Positions 52,675-60,339 of a stretch of DNA of 64,000 nucleotides are shown piece by piece (position 1 is the stretch's first letter; each line of letters starts with the position of its first letter). Position numbers and translations under genes: made by a program. The DNA comes from UBA1563 sp041671545 (GTDB lineage: Bacteria; Bacteroidota; Ignavibacteria; Ignavibacteriales; Ignavibacteriaceae). The notes under the pieces were generated by a model, which was given only the letters and a program-made list of their open reading frames with translations, did no database searches and was not told where the DNA came from. The DNA lies in the NCBI GenBank assembly GCA_041671545.1, contig JBAZBI010000014.1, positions 1 to 64,000 of the forward strand. Direction: 5' to 3'.

Positions 52675-52913
52675 GACTTCCCCGAGATTTTAATGCAGAT
52701 CAATTTATAAAGCTTCTGCTCAAAATAGGATATGTACCATCACGCCAGTCTGGAAGCCATATTCGGCTGACAACAAACATAAAAGGACAACACCATGTTA
52801 CTGTTCCAAACCACGATCCAATCAAAATCGGAACATTAAATAGTATTCTAAAAGATATAGCCGAGCATTTTCATATCACCAAAGAAGAACTTCTGAAAAG
52901 ACTATTAAATTAA
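52671..52913 (+). CDS. HicA-type toxin, second copy
   Basis: An 80-residue YcfA/HicA family protein. LPRDFNADQFIKLLLKIGYV opens it, and SRQSGSHIRLTT carries the catalytic histidine H30. VTVPNHDPIKIGTLNSILKD is the classical second half. It would be an mRNA interferase controlled by the upstream HicB. A promoter-like sequence of leuS follows its stop. Confidence 0.9.
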   Translation: MRLPRDFNADQFIKLLLKIGYVPSRQSGSHIRLTTNIKGQHHVTVPNHDPIKIGTLNSILKDIAEHFHITKEELLKRLLN

Positions 52914-52936
52914 CCTCATTTCGTCTCCCGGTCTCG

Positions 52937-52967
52937 TTTGAATTCCCTCCGTTTTTCGGTAAATTTG
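52937..52967 (+). promoter_or_regulatory. Bacteroidota-type promoter of leuS
   Basis: TTTG (52937-52940) is followed after 19 bases by TAAATTTG (52960-52967), a full match to TAnnTTTG. The leuS start codon is at 53012, leaving a leader of about 40 bases. Together with 28972-29003 this supports a Bacteroidota/Ignavibacteria-type housekeeping promoter in this genome. Confidence 0.5.
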
Positions 52968-53011
52968 CTCACAATTAATTTCAAATTTCAAACTCCTAAC
53001 TAAAGAATTAC

Positions 53012-54349
53012 ATGAAATATCCTTTTGCAGAAATTGAAACCAAATGGCAGAGCTATTGGGAAAAGAACAAGGTTTATAAAACAGATTTTTCTAAAACTGA
53101 AAATAAACTTTACACGCTTGTGATGTTTATTTATCCCAGCGGCGCTAAACTGCACTGCGGACATTGGTACAATTATGGTCCAACCGATAGCTGGGCACGC
53201 TATAAAAAATTAAAAGGCTTCAATGTTTTTGAACCGATGGGTTATGACGCGTTCGGGCTTCCGGCAGAAAATTTTGCGATCAAAACCGGAATACATCCGC
53301 ACGATAGCACAATGAAAAATATTGCCGACATTCGTTCGCAGTTGAAAAATATGGGCTGCATGTACGATTGGGATGCCGAATTGATGACATGCGTTCCCGA
53401 ATATTATAAATGGAATCAGTGGCTCTTCATTCAACTTTATAAAAAGGGATTAGCGTACCGAAAAAATGCGCCGGTGAACTGGTGTACGTCATGCAACACG
53501 GTTTTGGCAAATGAACAAGTTCTTTCCGATGGCAATTGCGAACGCTGCGGCTCGCAGGTTATTCAGAAAAATCTTACGCAATGGTTTTTCAAAATAACGG
53601 ATTACGCCGAAGAACTTTTGCAAGGATTGGAAACAATCCATTGGCCCGAAAAAACAAAATTGATGCAGAGAAACTGGATCGGAAAAAGTGTCGGCGCTGA
53701 AATTCATTTTAAAGTTGAAAACAGTGATGAAACGATTTCTGTTTTTACTACTCGTCCCGATACGTTGTTTGGCGTAACTTATGTCGTCCTCGCGCCGGAA
53801 CATTCTTTAGTTGATAAACTCGTCACTGCTGAAAACAAAAAAGCGGTTGATGACTACCGGGATCAAACAAGAAAATTAACCGAGATTGAAAGAACTTCAA
53901 CAGTAAAAGAAAAAACCGGAGTTCCGATTGGAGCGTATGCAATCAATCCGGTAAACGGAGAACGCATTCCCATTTGGATTGCAGATTATGCGCTGCTCAC
54001 CTACGGAACGGGCTGTGTTATGGCGGTTCCCGCGCATGATGAAAGAGATTTTGAATTCGCAATAAAGTTTGTCTTGCCGATCCGCAAAGTAATTTTGCAA
54101 GTCGGAACAAATGAAAGCGATGAATTAAAAGAAGCCTTCACCGAAACCGGAACAATGGTGAACTCAAATCAATTTAATGGTTTGCGTTCGGATGAAGGAA
54201 AACAAAAAATTATTGAATATCTCGAAGCAAATGATTTTGGAAAAAGAAAAATAAATTTCCGCTTACGCGATTGGCTTATCTCCCGCCAAAGATATTGGGG
54301 AACGCCGATTCCCGTAATTCATTGCGATAATTGCGTGAAGTTTTGGTAG
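53012..54349 (+). CDS. leuS: Leucyl-tRNA synthetase, N-terminal part (frameshifted)
   Basis: Residues 1-445 of LeuRS. The HIGH-type motif is HCGH in AKLHCGHWYNYG, followed by NVFEPMGYDAFGLPAENFAI (20). A zinc-binding pair of CxxC motifs (NWCTSCN, CERCGS) and the editing-domain motif AVPAHDERDFE are present. The frame breaks after HCDNC: reading continues VKFW-stop. Restoring one G next to 54335 (TGCG-G-TGAAG) gives HCDNCGEVLVEEKDLP, which joins the C-terminal frame. The full gene would be 821 residues. It is most simply a one-base deletion, real or a sequencing error. Confidence 0.9.
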   Translation: MKYPFAEIETKWQSYWEKNKVYKTDFSKTENKLYTLVMFIYPSGAKLHCGHWYNYGPTDSWARYKKLKGFNVFEPMGYDAFGLPAENFAIKTGIHPHDSTMKNIADIRSQLKNMGCMYDWDAELMTCVPEYYKWNQWLFIQLYKKGLAYRKNAPVNWCTSCNTVLANEQVLSDGNCERCGSQVIQKNLTQWFFKITDYAEELLQGLETIHWPEKTKLMQRNWIGKSVGAEIHFKVENSDETISVFTTRPDTLFGVTYVVLAPEHSLVDKLVTAENKKAVDDYRDQTRKLTEIERTSTVKEKTGVPIGAYAINPVNGERIPIWIADYALLTYGTGCVMAVPAHDERDFEFAIKFVLPIRKVILQVGTNESDELKEAFTETGTMVNSNQFNGLRSDEGKQKIIEYLEANDFGKRKINFRLRDWLISRQRYWGTPIPVIHCDNCVKFW

Positions 54350-55476
54350 AAGAAAAAGATTTGCCGGTTGAATTGCCTTACGATGTTGATTTCAAAAGTC
54401 AGGGAGTTTCTCCTCTTGCGCGAAACGAAAAATTCATCAATGTAAAATGCCCTAAGTGCGGCGCTGATGCAAAACGCGAAGCCGATACAATGGATACGTT
54501 TGTTGATTCATCCTGGTACTATTTCCGTTATCTCAATCCAAATTTTTCAGAAGGAATTTTTGATAAAACGTTAACCGATAAATTTGTTCCGGTTGATATG
54601 TACGTTGGCGGTGCGGAACACGCAACTATGCATCTTTTGTACGCGCGGTTTATTCACAAATTTATCCGCGATCTTGGATTAACAAATTCCGATGAACCGT
54701 TTCAAACACTTGTTCATCAAGGAACAATAACAAACTCAGGCGCGAAGATGTCGAAGTCAAAAGGAAATGTTGTTAATCCGGACGACTTCACAAAAAATGT
54801 CGGCAACGATGTTTTCCGTTTGTACTTAATGTTTATGGGACCATTTGAACAGGGCGGTGATTGGAGCGACAAAGGAATTGCCGGAACGGAAAGATTTGTC
54901 CAGCGAGTGTACGATCTCTTTACCAATCATGCGAATATTGCAAGAGAAATTTCTACCAAAGAAAAATATGATCCGCAAAATTTGAGTGATACAGAAAAAA
55001 TTATTTACAGAAAGATCAATCAAACCATTGCAAAGTATGATGGAGAGTTAAATCATTTCCGGTTTAACACCGCGATTGCAAGTTTAATGGAATTGCTAAA
55101 TGAATTAAAAAACTTACCAACTTGCAGTAAAGAAATTCAAGTTTACACGTTGGAAAGATTAGCAATTCTGCTTGCCTCAATTGCTCCCCATTTGGCAGAA
55201 GAATGCTGGCAGATAATCGGGAAAGAAAAATCAATTTTTGAAAATCCAATTTGGTTTGATGCTGACAAAGACGCTTTAACAGAAGATGTCGCTAACATTG
55301 CCGTGCAAATTAGTGGAAAACTTCGCGCAACTATTCAAGTTCCGATGAACAGTGATGAAACTACGGTAAAAGCAGTAGCTGTAACGGATGAACGTGTTGC
55401 CAGATGGATTGAAGGAAAAACGGTTGTGAAAGAAATTTTCGTGAAGAACAAAATATTTAACGTTGTGGTGAAGTAA
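54331..55476 (+). CDS. leuS: Leucyl-tRNA synthetase, C-terminal part (frameshifted)
   Basis: The C-terminal half of LeuRS, in frame +1 relative to the first part and overlapping it by 19 bp. It contains LPVELPYDVDF, the zinc-type CPKCGADAKREADTMDTFVD (20), SSWYYFRYLNPN and the catalytic KMSKSKGNVV. The anticodon-binding domain and the short C-terminal end (IFVKNKIFNVVVK) follow. The apparent start is a TTG that is not a real initiation site. If the break is genuine, the essential leuS would be split or need frameshifting. The stop lies 4 bp before an inverted-repeat-flanked element. Confidence 0.9.
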   Translation: MREVLVEEKDLPVELPYDVDFKSQGVSPLARNEKFINVKCPKCGADAKREADTMDTFVDSSWYYFRYLNPNFSEGIFDKTLTDKFVPVDMYVGGAEHATMHLLYARFIHKFIRDLGLTNSDEPFQTLVHQGTITNSGAKMSKSKGNVVNPDDFTKNVGNDVFRLYLMFMGPFEQGGDWSDKGIAGTERFVQRVYDLFTNHANIAREISTKEKYDPQNLSDTEKIIYRKINQTIAKYDGELNHFRFNTAIASLMELLNELKNLPTCSKEIQVYTLERLAILLASIAPHLAEECWQIIGKEKSIFENPIWFDADKDALTEDVANIAVQISGKLRATIQVPMNSDETTVKAVAVTDERVARWIEGKTVVKEIFVKNKIFNVVVK

Positions 55477-55479
55477 ACA

Positions 55480-55973
55480 CAATGGGACGCAGATTTTTTA
55501 AGATTAGTTATGATTTACACAGATAAGAATGAATACTAATTTTTTATATTCTGAAATCACTGATTTAATTCTCAAAGCGTTTTTTAAAGTTTATAATAAA
55601 CTTGGTTGTGGATTTTTGGAAAAAGTTTATGAAAACGCTATGATGATTGAACTCGATAGACTCGGCCTAAGGTGTGCAAAACAAAAGAAGATTGATGTTT
55701 ATTATGATGAATTTTTAATTGGTGAGTACTTTGCAGATATTCTGGTAAATGAAGTTGTGGTTGTTGAATTAAAAGCTGCCGAAACTCTGATTCCCGAACA
55801 CGAAGCCCAGCTTGTAAATTATTTAAGAGGAACGGATTTAGAAGTTGGTTTATTATTAAATTTTGGGAAAGAGCCACAATTCAAAAGAAAAGTTTTGACA
55901 AAAGAATTCAAAAAGAAATAAATATTTTATCTTAAAAAATCATAATGGATCATAAGAAATCTGCGTCCCATTG
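55480..55973. mobile_element. 494-bp inverted-repeat element carrying a GxxExxY gene
   Basis: The left end (55480-55516) begins CAATGGGACGCAGATTT and the right end (55937-55973) is its reverse complement. The first 17 bases are identical and 32 of 37 match overall. The ends lie immediately outside one gene, the GxxExxY nuclease-like protein. The element sits between leuS and serS, with its left end 4 bp after the leuS stop. TAAAC occurs at both flanks (55474 and 55978) and could be a target duplication, but it is not tightly abutting the ends. A non-autonomous mobile or domesticated element is the likeliest reading. Confidence 0.6.
55529..55921 (+). CDS. GxxExxY family protein (PD-(D/E)xK nuclease-like)
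   Basis: A 130-residue protein of the GxxExxY family (PDDEXK_3-like). The naming motif is G28-FL-E31-KV-Y34. The nuclease-type residues D70 (ADILV) and E80-L-K82 (VELKA) follow, and HEAQLVNYL (91-99) is the third conserved block. All putative catalytic residues are present. It starts 53 bp after leuS and sits inside inverted repeats, its own ends lying within 13 and 16 bp of the repeat arms. Whether it acts on DNA or RNA, and whether it moves its own element, is not known. Confidence 0.88.
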   Translation: MNTNFLYSEITDLILKAFFKVYNKLGCGFLEKVYENAMMIELDRLGLRCAKQKKIDVYYDEFLIGEYFADILVNEVVVVELKAAETLIPEHEAQLVNYLRGTDLEVGLLLNFGKEPQFKRKVLTKEFKKK

Positions 55974-55993
55974 CGCTTAAACCTGGAGATTAG

Positions 55994-57271
55994 ATGTTAG
56001 ACATAAAACTTATTCGTGAAAACCCGGAGTTTGTCCGGCAAGGATTACTCAACAAAAACAGCAAAGATATTGTTGATGAAATTTTAGCAACTGATGAAGA
56101 ACGCCGTTCATTGATCTTAAAAACAGATGAACTGAAAGCAAAGCGAAATCAAGCTTCCGCACAAATTCCGCAAATGAAAAAAGCCGGGCAGGATACTTCC
56201 GCTGTTTTTGCTGAGATGAAATTAGTCGGCGACCAGATTGCTTTATTCGACACCCAACTTCGAGAGATTGAAGAAAAAAGTGAAACAATTCTTCGACACA
56301 CACCAAATTTGTCGCACACATCTGTTCCCGTTGGCAAGACTGCCGAAGATAATGTTGAAACAAAACAATGGCTGCCCGATGGTTTTTCTTTTCAAAATGA
56401 CTTTCAAATGTTAGATCACATTGAACTCGGAAAGAAATTAAAAATTTTAGATTTCGAACGGGGAACAAAAATATCCGGTTCGGGCTTTCCTTTATACATC
56501 GGCAAAGGAGCAACGCTGGAACGTGCGTTAATCAATTTTATGCTTGATTTCCATTTGCAGCACCATGGTTATACGGAAGTTTTGCCGCCGATATTGGTTA
56601 ATCGCGACTCGATGAAAGGAACCGGACAAATTCCGAAGATGGAAGAAGATATGTATTTCGTTGAGAAAGACGGATTGTATCCGATTCCTACAGCAGAAGT
56701 TCCCATCACCAATATTCACCGCGATGAAATATTAAGCGAAAAAGATTTGCCGATAAAATATGTCGGCTATTCACCTTGCTTCAGACGAGAAGCCGGCAGT
56801 TACGGTAAAGATTCAAAAGGATTTTTGCGCGTACATCAGTTTAACAAAGTAGAAATGGTAAAATTTGTAAAACCGGAAACTTCTTACGACGAATTGGAGT
56901 TATTAGTAAAGGACGCAGAAGATATTTTGCGGGCGCTGAACGTTCCGTATCGTTTGCTTCTGCTTTGCACAGGCGATTTAAGTTTTTCCGCCGCCAAATG
57001 TTACGATATTGAAACCTGGTCTCCGGCTGAAAATAAATGGCTCGAAGCTTCATCCTGCAGTAACTTTGAAGCATTCCAGGCTCGGCGCGCTAACATTCGT
57101 TTCAGAAATGAAACGACGAAAAAACCGGAATTCGTACACACACTTAACGGCAGCGGGCTTGCAACCAGCCGTTTGATGGTTTCAATTTTAGAAAACAATC
57201 AAACACCGGAGCGCAAAATTATTGTTCCGAAAGTTTTACAAAAGTACACGGGATTTGAGATAATAGATTAG
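55994..57271 (+). CDS. serS: Seryl-tRNA synthetase
   Basis: SerRS, a class II synthetase charging tRNA-Ser and tRNA-Sec. The 425-residue length is typical. An N-terminal long-helix arm (about 30-105) precedes the catalytic core. Motif 2 is FRREAGSYGKDSKGFLRVHQ (20) and motif 3 ends NGSGLATSRLMVSILENNQ. PIPTAEVPITN is the serine-binding region. It starts 21 bp after the inverted-repeat element, so the element lies between two tRNA synthetase genes. Confidence 0.97.
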   Translation: MLDIKLIRENPEFVRQGLLNKNSKDIVDEILATDEERRSLILKTDELKAKRNQASAQIPQMKKAGQDTSAVFAEMKLVGDQIALFDTQLREIEEKSETILRHTPNLSHTSVPVGKTAEDNVETKQWLPDGFSFQNDFQMLDHIELGKKLKILDFERGTKISGSGFPLYIGKGATLERALINFMLDFHLQHHGYTEVLPPILVNRDSMKGTGQIPKMEEDMYFVEKDGLYPIPTAEVPITNIHRDEILSEKDLPIKYVGYSPCFRREAGSYGKDSKGFLRVHQFNKVEMVKFVKPETSYDELELLVKDAEDILRALNVPYRLLLLCTGDLSFSAAKCYDIETWSPAENKWLEASSCSNFEAFQARRANIRFRNETTKKPEFVHTLNGSGLATSRLMVSILENNQTPERKIIVPKVLQKYTGFEIID

Positions 57272-57393
57272 TTCATAAATTGAATTTGCTCTGTTATGTC
57301 ATATTAAATAGCTAAATAGTCTATTCATCGGCAGATTCTTTGAAGCAAAATTAAATTGTGTTTATTCAAACTTTGTTCACCATAAAAAACTAA

Positions 57394-59142
57394 ATGACTA
57401 ACCTCAAAACCCTTAAAAAATATTTTGTCCGTTACAAAACCAAAATCTTTTGGGGAATATTATTTATTCTTATCTCGAACGGTTTTTCGACTTATGTTCC
57501 TATCGTTATTAAAGACGCCATGAATGATTTGCATAAATCACTCGCACAGCAGACTTTAATTAAGTACGGATTATTAATTGCCGGAACTTCTCTTATCGCC
57601 GGAGTTTTTCGATTCCTAATTCGCCAAACAATCATTGTTGTTTCGCGTGAAATTGAATTTGATCTGCGTCAGGATTTTTGGGCGCACATTCAGCGCTTAC
57701 CGCTTCGTTATTTTCAAAATAATTCAACCGGAAACATTATGGCGCACGCAACCAACGACATCAATGCGGTACGCATGTTTATTGGTCCGGCGGTTATGTA
57801 CACTATTGATACCGGCATTCGTTTTCTTATCGTTCTCTGGATAATGCTCTCAATTGATGTTTCGGTAACGCTCTATTCGCTGCTGCCGTTGCCGTTCTTA
57901 TCTTACATGATTTATATAATCGGGAAAAAAATCCATGCCCGATTTACCGCAATTCAAGAAAAATTTTCTGAACTTACCACAAAAGCACAGGAAAATTATT
58001 CGGGGATGCGAGTCATCAAATCTTACGTTCGCGAAGAAAGTGAAATTGACGAGTTCGCAGCTCTAAGCAAAGATTATTTGCACAGAAATATGAAGCTTGT
58101 AAAAATTCAAGCGCTCTTTCAGCCGATCTTATTTTTGATAACCGGATTATCGATCATCATTGTTATTTGGGTTGGTGGTTCGGAAGTTATTAACAATCAA
58201 TTAATGCTCGGCGATATTACCGCATTGATTATTTATTTGGGCATGCTCATTTGGCCTATCATCGCATTTGGTTGGGTGATTAACATTATTCAGCAAGCGG
58301 AGGCAAGCATGAAACGATTAAATAAAATTCTTGCCGAACCTTTTGAAATTGTTGAAACAGAGAAAACTGATTTTTCTCTCAAAGAGTTAAAAGGAAAAAT
58401 CTCTTTCAAAAATGTTTCCTTCAGCTATAAAGAACATCTCCCAAAAGTTTTAAATAATATCAATCTTGAAATTCCCGTTGGAACAACGCTTGCCATTATG
58501 GGATTAACCGGTGCGGGTAAAACAACGATGATCAACCTACTTCCACGCTTGTACGATGTTACCGAAGGAGAAATTTTACTTGACGATATACCGGTCAGTA
58601 AAATCCCCCTTGCAACTTTGCGCCGACAAATCGGACTTGTGCAACAGGAAACTTTTCTTTTTTCCGATTCAATTGCAAACAATCTTACTTACGGATTAAG
58701 AGAACACAACAACGATAAAATGATGTCGGCTTCGCGTATCGCGCAGTTTGATAAAGATGTAAAAGATTTCCCAAACGGTTATGAAACCATAATCGGCGAG
58801 CGGGGCATAACGCTTTCCGGCGGACAAAAACAGCGCGCAACCATTGCACGTTCTCTGGTGATCGATCCTAAAATATTAATTCTTGATGATTCTTTCTCGG
58901 CTGTTGACACACACACGGAAGAGGAAATTCTCAAGAACTTAAAAACGTTTATGAAAGAGCGGACAAGCATCATTATTAGCCACCGCATTTCAACGGTAAA
59001 AGATGCTGACAAAATTGTTGTGCTTGATAAAGGAACAATTGCCGAAGAAGGAACGCACGATGAACTGCTTGCACTCAACAAATTGTACGCCGACATCTAT
59101 TACAAACAACTGCTTGAAAAAGAAATTGAAGAATTTAATTGA
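57394..59142 (+). CDS. ABC exporter half-transporter with degenerate Walker B
   Basis: A 582-residue half-ABC exporter (MsbA/multidrug type). Six transmembrane segments (about 15-310) precede the nucleotide-binding domain. Walker A is GLTGAGKTT (370-378), the signature is a canonical LSGGQ (474-478), and Walker B ends LILDDS. Here D499 replaces the catalytic glutamate that follows the Walker B aspartate. The H-loop ISHR is present. In heterodimeric exporters one site is degenerate in just this way, so the partner is probably the half-transporter at 60340, which complements the defect. Confidence 0.92.
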   Translation: MTNLKTLKKYFVRYKTKIFWGILFILISNGFSTYVPIVIKDAMNDLHKSLAQQTLIKYGLLIAGTSLIAGVFRFLIRQTIIVVSREIEFDLRQDFWAHIQRLPLRYFQNNSTGNIMAHATNDINAVRMFIGPAVMYTIDTGIRFLIVLWIMLSIDVSVTLYSLLPLPFLSYMIYIIGKKIHARFTAIQEKFSELTTKAQENYSGMRVIKSYVREESEIDEFAALSKDYLHRNMKLVKIQALFQPILFLITGLSIIIVIWVGGSEVINNQLMLGDITALIIYLGMLIWPIIAFGWVINIIQQAEASMKRLNKILAEPFEIVETEKTDFSLKELKGKISFKNVSFSYKEHLPKVLNNINLEIPVGTTLAIMGLTGAGKTTMINLLPRLYDVTEGEILLDDIPVSKIPLATLRRQIGLVQQETFLFSDSIANNLTYGLREHNNDKMMSASRIAQFDKDVKDFPNGYETIIGERGITLSGGQKQRATIARSLVIDPKILILDDSFSAVDTHTEEEILKNLKTFMKERTSIIISHRISTVKDADKIVVLDKGTIAEEGTHDELLALNKLYADIYYKQLLEKEIEEFN

Positions 59143-59153
59143 GGAGAAAAATC

Positions 59154-60164
59154 ATGGCAAAAGTAAAGATCGCTTTCTTCGAAATAACTGCTGACGAAAA
59201 GAAATATGTAAAAAAACAGTTCGACAAAAATTATGAACTTTTCTTTTACAAGGAAAAGTTGGGCGAAGAGAATGTTGCGCTAATAAAAGATGTTGACGTT
59301 CTTTCCATTTTTATTTACTCCAAGATTACACAAAAGATAATTGAGAAATCGAAGAAGTTGAAACTGATTGCAACGCGCAGCACCGGTTTTAATCATATCA
59401 ACTTGAAAGAAGCGCAGAAAAATAAAATTTCGGTCTGTAACGTTCCGTATTACGGTGAAAACACGGTTGCAGAACATACATTTGCGCTTATACTTGCACT
59501 CTCTAGAAATTTACACAAAGCTTACGTTCGTACTATTCAAGGGAATTATTCACTTGAAGGACTTCGCGGATTTGATCTGAAAAATAAAACACTGGGAGTT
59601 ATCGGCGCCGGAAGTATCGGGATGCACGTAATAAAAATGGCAAAGGGTTTTGGAATGAAAGTGATAGCTTTCGACCCGAACGAAAATCATATAATGAAAG
59701 AATTACTCGACTTGAAATATGTTCCGCTTGAGGAACTTCTTTCAACTTCCGATATTATAACCATTCATTGCCCTTACTCAGAGCAGACGCAGTATCTCAT
59801 TAATATGCGCAATATCCATCTAGTAAAGAAAGGTGCGCTGTTTATCAACACCGCGCGCAGCGGAATAGTTGAACCCTCTGCTCTTTATTATGCAATTGAT
59901 AGCGGTATTTTTGGCGGCGCCGGACTCGATGTTTTTGAAGGCGAAGAACTGGCTCTTGAAGAAAATCAAATGCTCACGAAGAATGTTCCACTCGAACATC
60001 TTGAAGCGATTATGAAAAGAAATATTTTACTCCGCAGAGAAAATGTGATTATCACGCCACACATGGCGTTTGATTCCGTTGAAGCGGTTGAAAGGATTTT
60101 AGATACAACGGTAAAGAATATTAAATCATTCATTATAAAAGAAAATTATCATAAAGTAGTATAA
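59154..60164 (+). CDS. D-2-hydroxyacid dehydrogenase (D-lactate dehydrogenase type)
   Basis: A 336-residue NAD-dependent 2-hydroxyacid dehydrogenase. I start at ATG 59154, preceded by GAGGAG at 59141-59146, rather than at the upstream in-frame TTG. The Rossmann motif is GVIGAGSIGMHVIKMAKGFG (20). The active-site Arg lies in NTARSGIVEP and the His in ITPHMAFDS. GLDVFEGEE and GAALL-like flanks fit D-lactate dehydrogenase, though other short 2-oxoacids are possible. It lies 11 bp after the first ABC half-transporter gene. Confidence 0.9.
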   Translation: MAKVKIAFFEITADEKKYVKKQFDKNYELFFYKEKLGEENVALIKDVDVLSIFIYSKITQKIIEKSKKLKLIATRSTGFNHINLKEAQKNKISVCNVPYYGENTVAEHTFALILALSRNLHKAYVRTIQGNYSLEGLRGFDLKNKTLGVIGAGSIGMHVIKMAKGFGMKVIAFDPNENHIMKELLDLKYVPLEELLSTSDIITIHCPYSEQTQYLINMRNIHLVKKGALFINTARSGIVEPSALYYAIDSGIFGGAGLDVFEGEELALEENQMLTKNVPLEHLEAIMKRNILLRRENVIITPHMAFDSVEAVERILDTTVKNIKSFIIKENYHKVV

Positions 60165-60195
60165 ATGATTCTAAAAAATAAGATTGTAACTATGT

Positions 60196-60283
60196 ATGAG
60201 TGAATGGTTGAATGAATGCATGAAAATTATAAAATCATTTTATTTAATCTGTCATCATTCATTCATACAATCATTCATCCATG
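60196..60283. repeat. Inverted repeat of GAATGAATG words
   Basis: The arm at about 60196-60222 (ATGAGTGAATGGTTGAATGA) pairs with 60253-60283, built of CATTCATTC words, with a loop of about 30 bases. It lies in the 175-bp gap between the dehydrogenase and the second ABC gene. It resembles the word-repeat inverted repeats at 44089 and 63216 and is probably an extragenic repeat or weak terminator. Confidence 0.5.
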
Positions 60284-60339
60284 CTTTTGTAGATGAGGAT
60301 TATGATCGAGAACATGATTAAATTTAAGAAAAAGAAATA

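Noticed and set aside
54331..54349. Programmed frameshift site in leuS
   Set aside because: No X-XXY-YYZ heptamer or strong downstream hairpin at the junction; one missing G explains it more simply.
55474..55982. TAAAC as a definite target-site duplication
   Set aside because: It is 1 bp from the left arm but 4 bp from the right arm and overlaps the leuS stop; five bases may match by chance.
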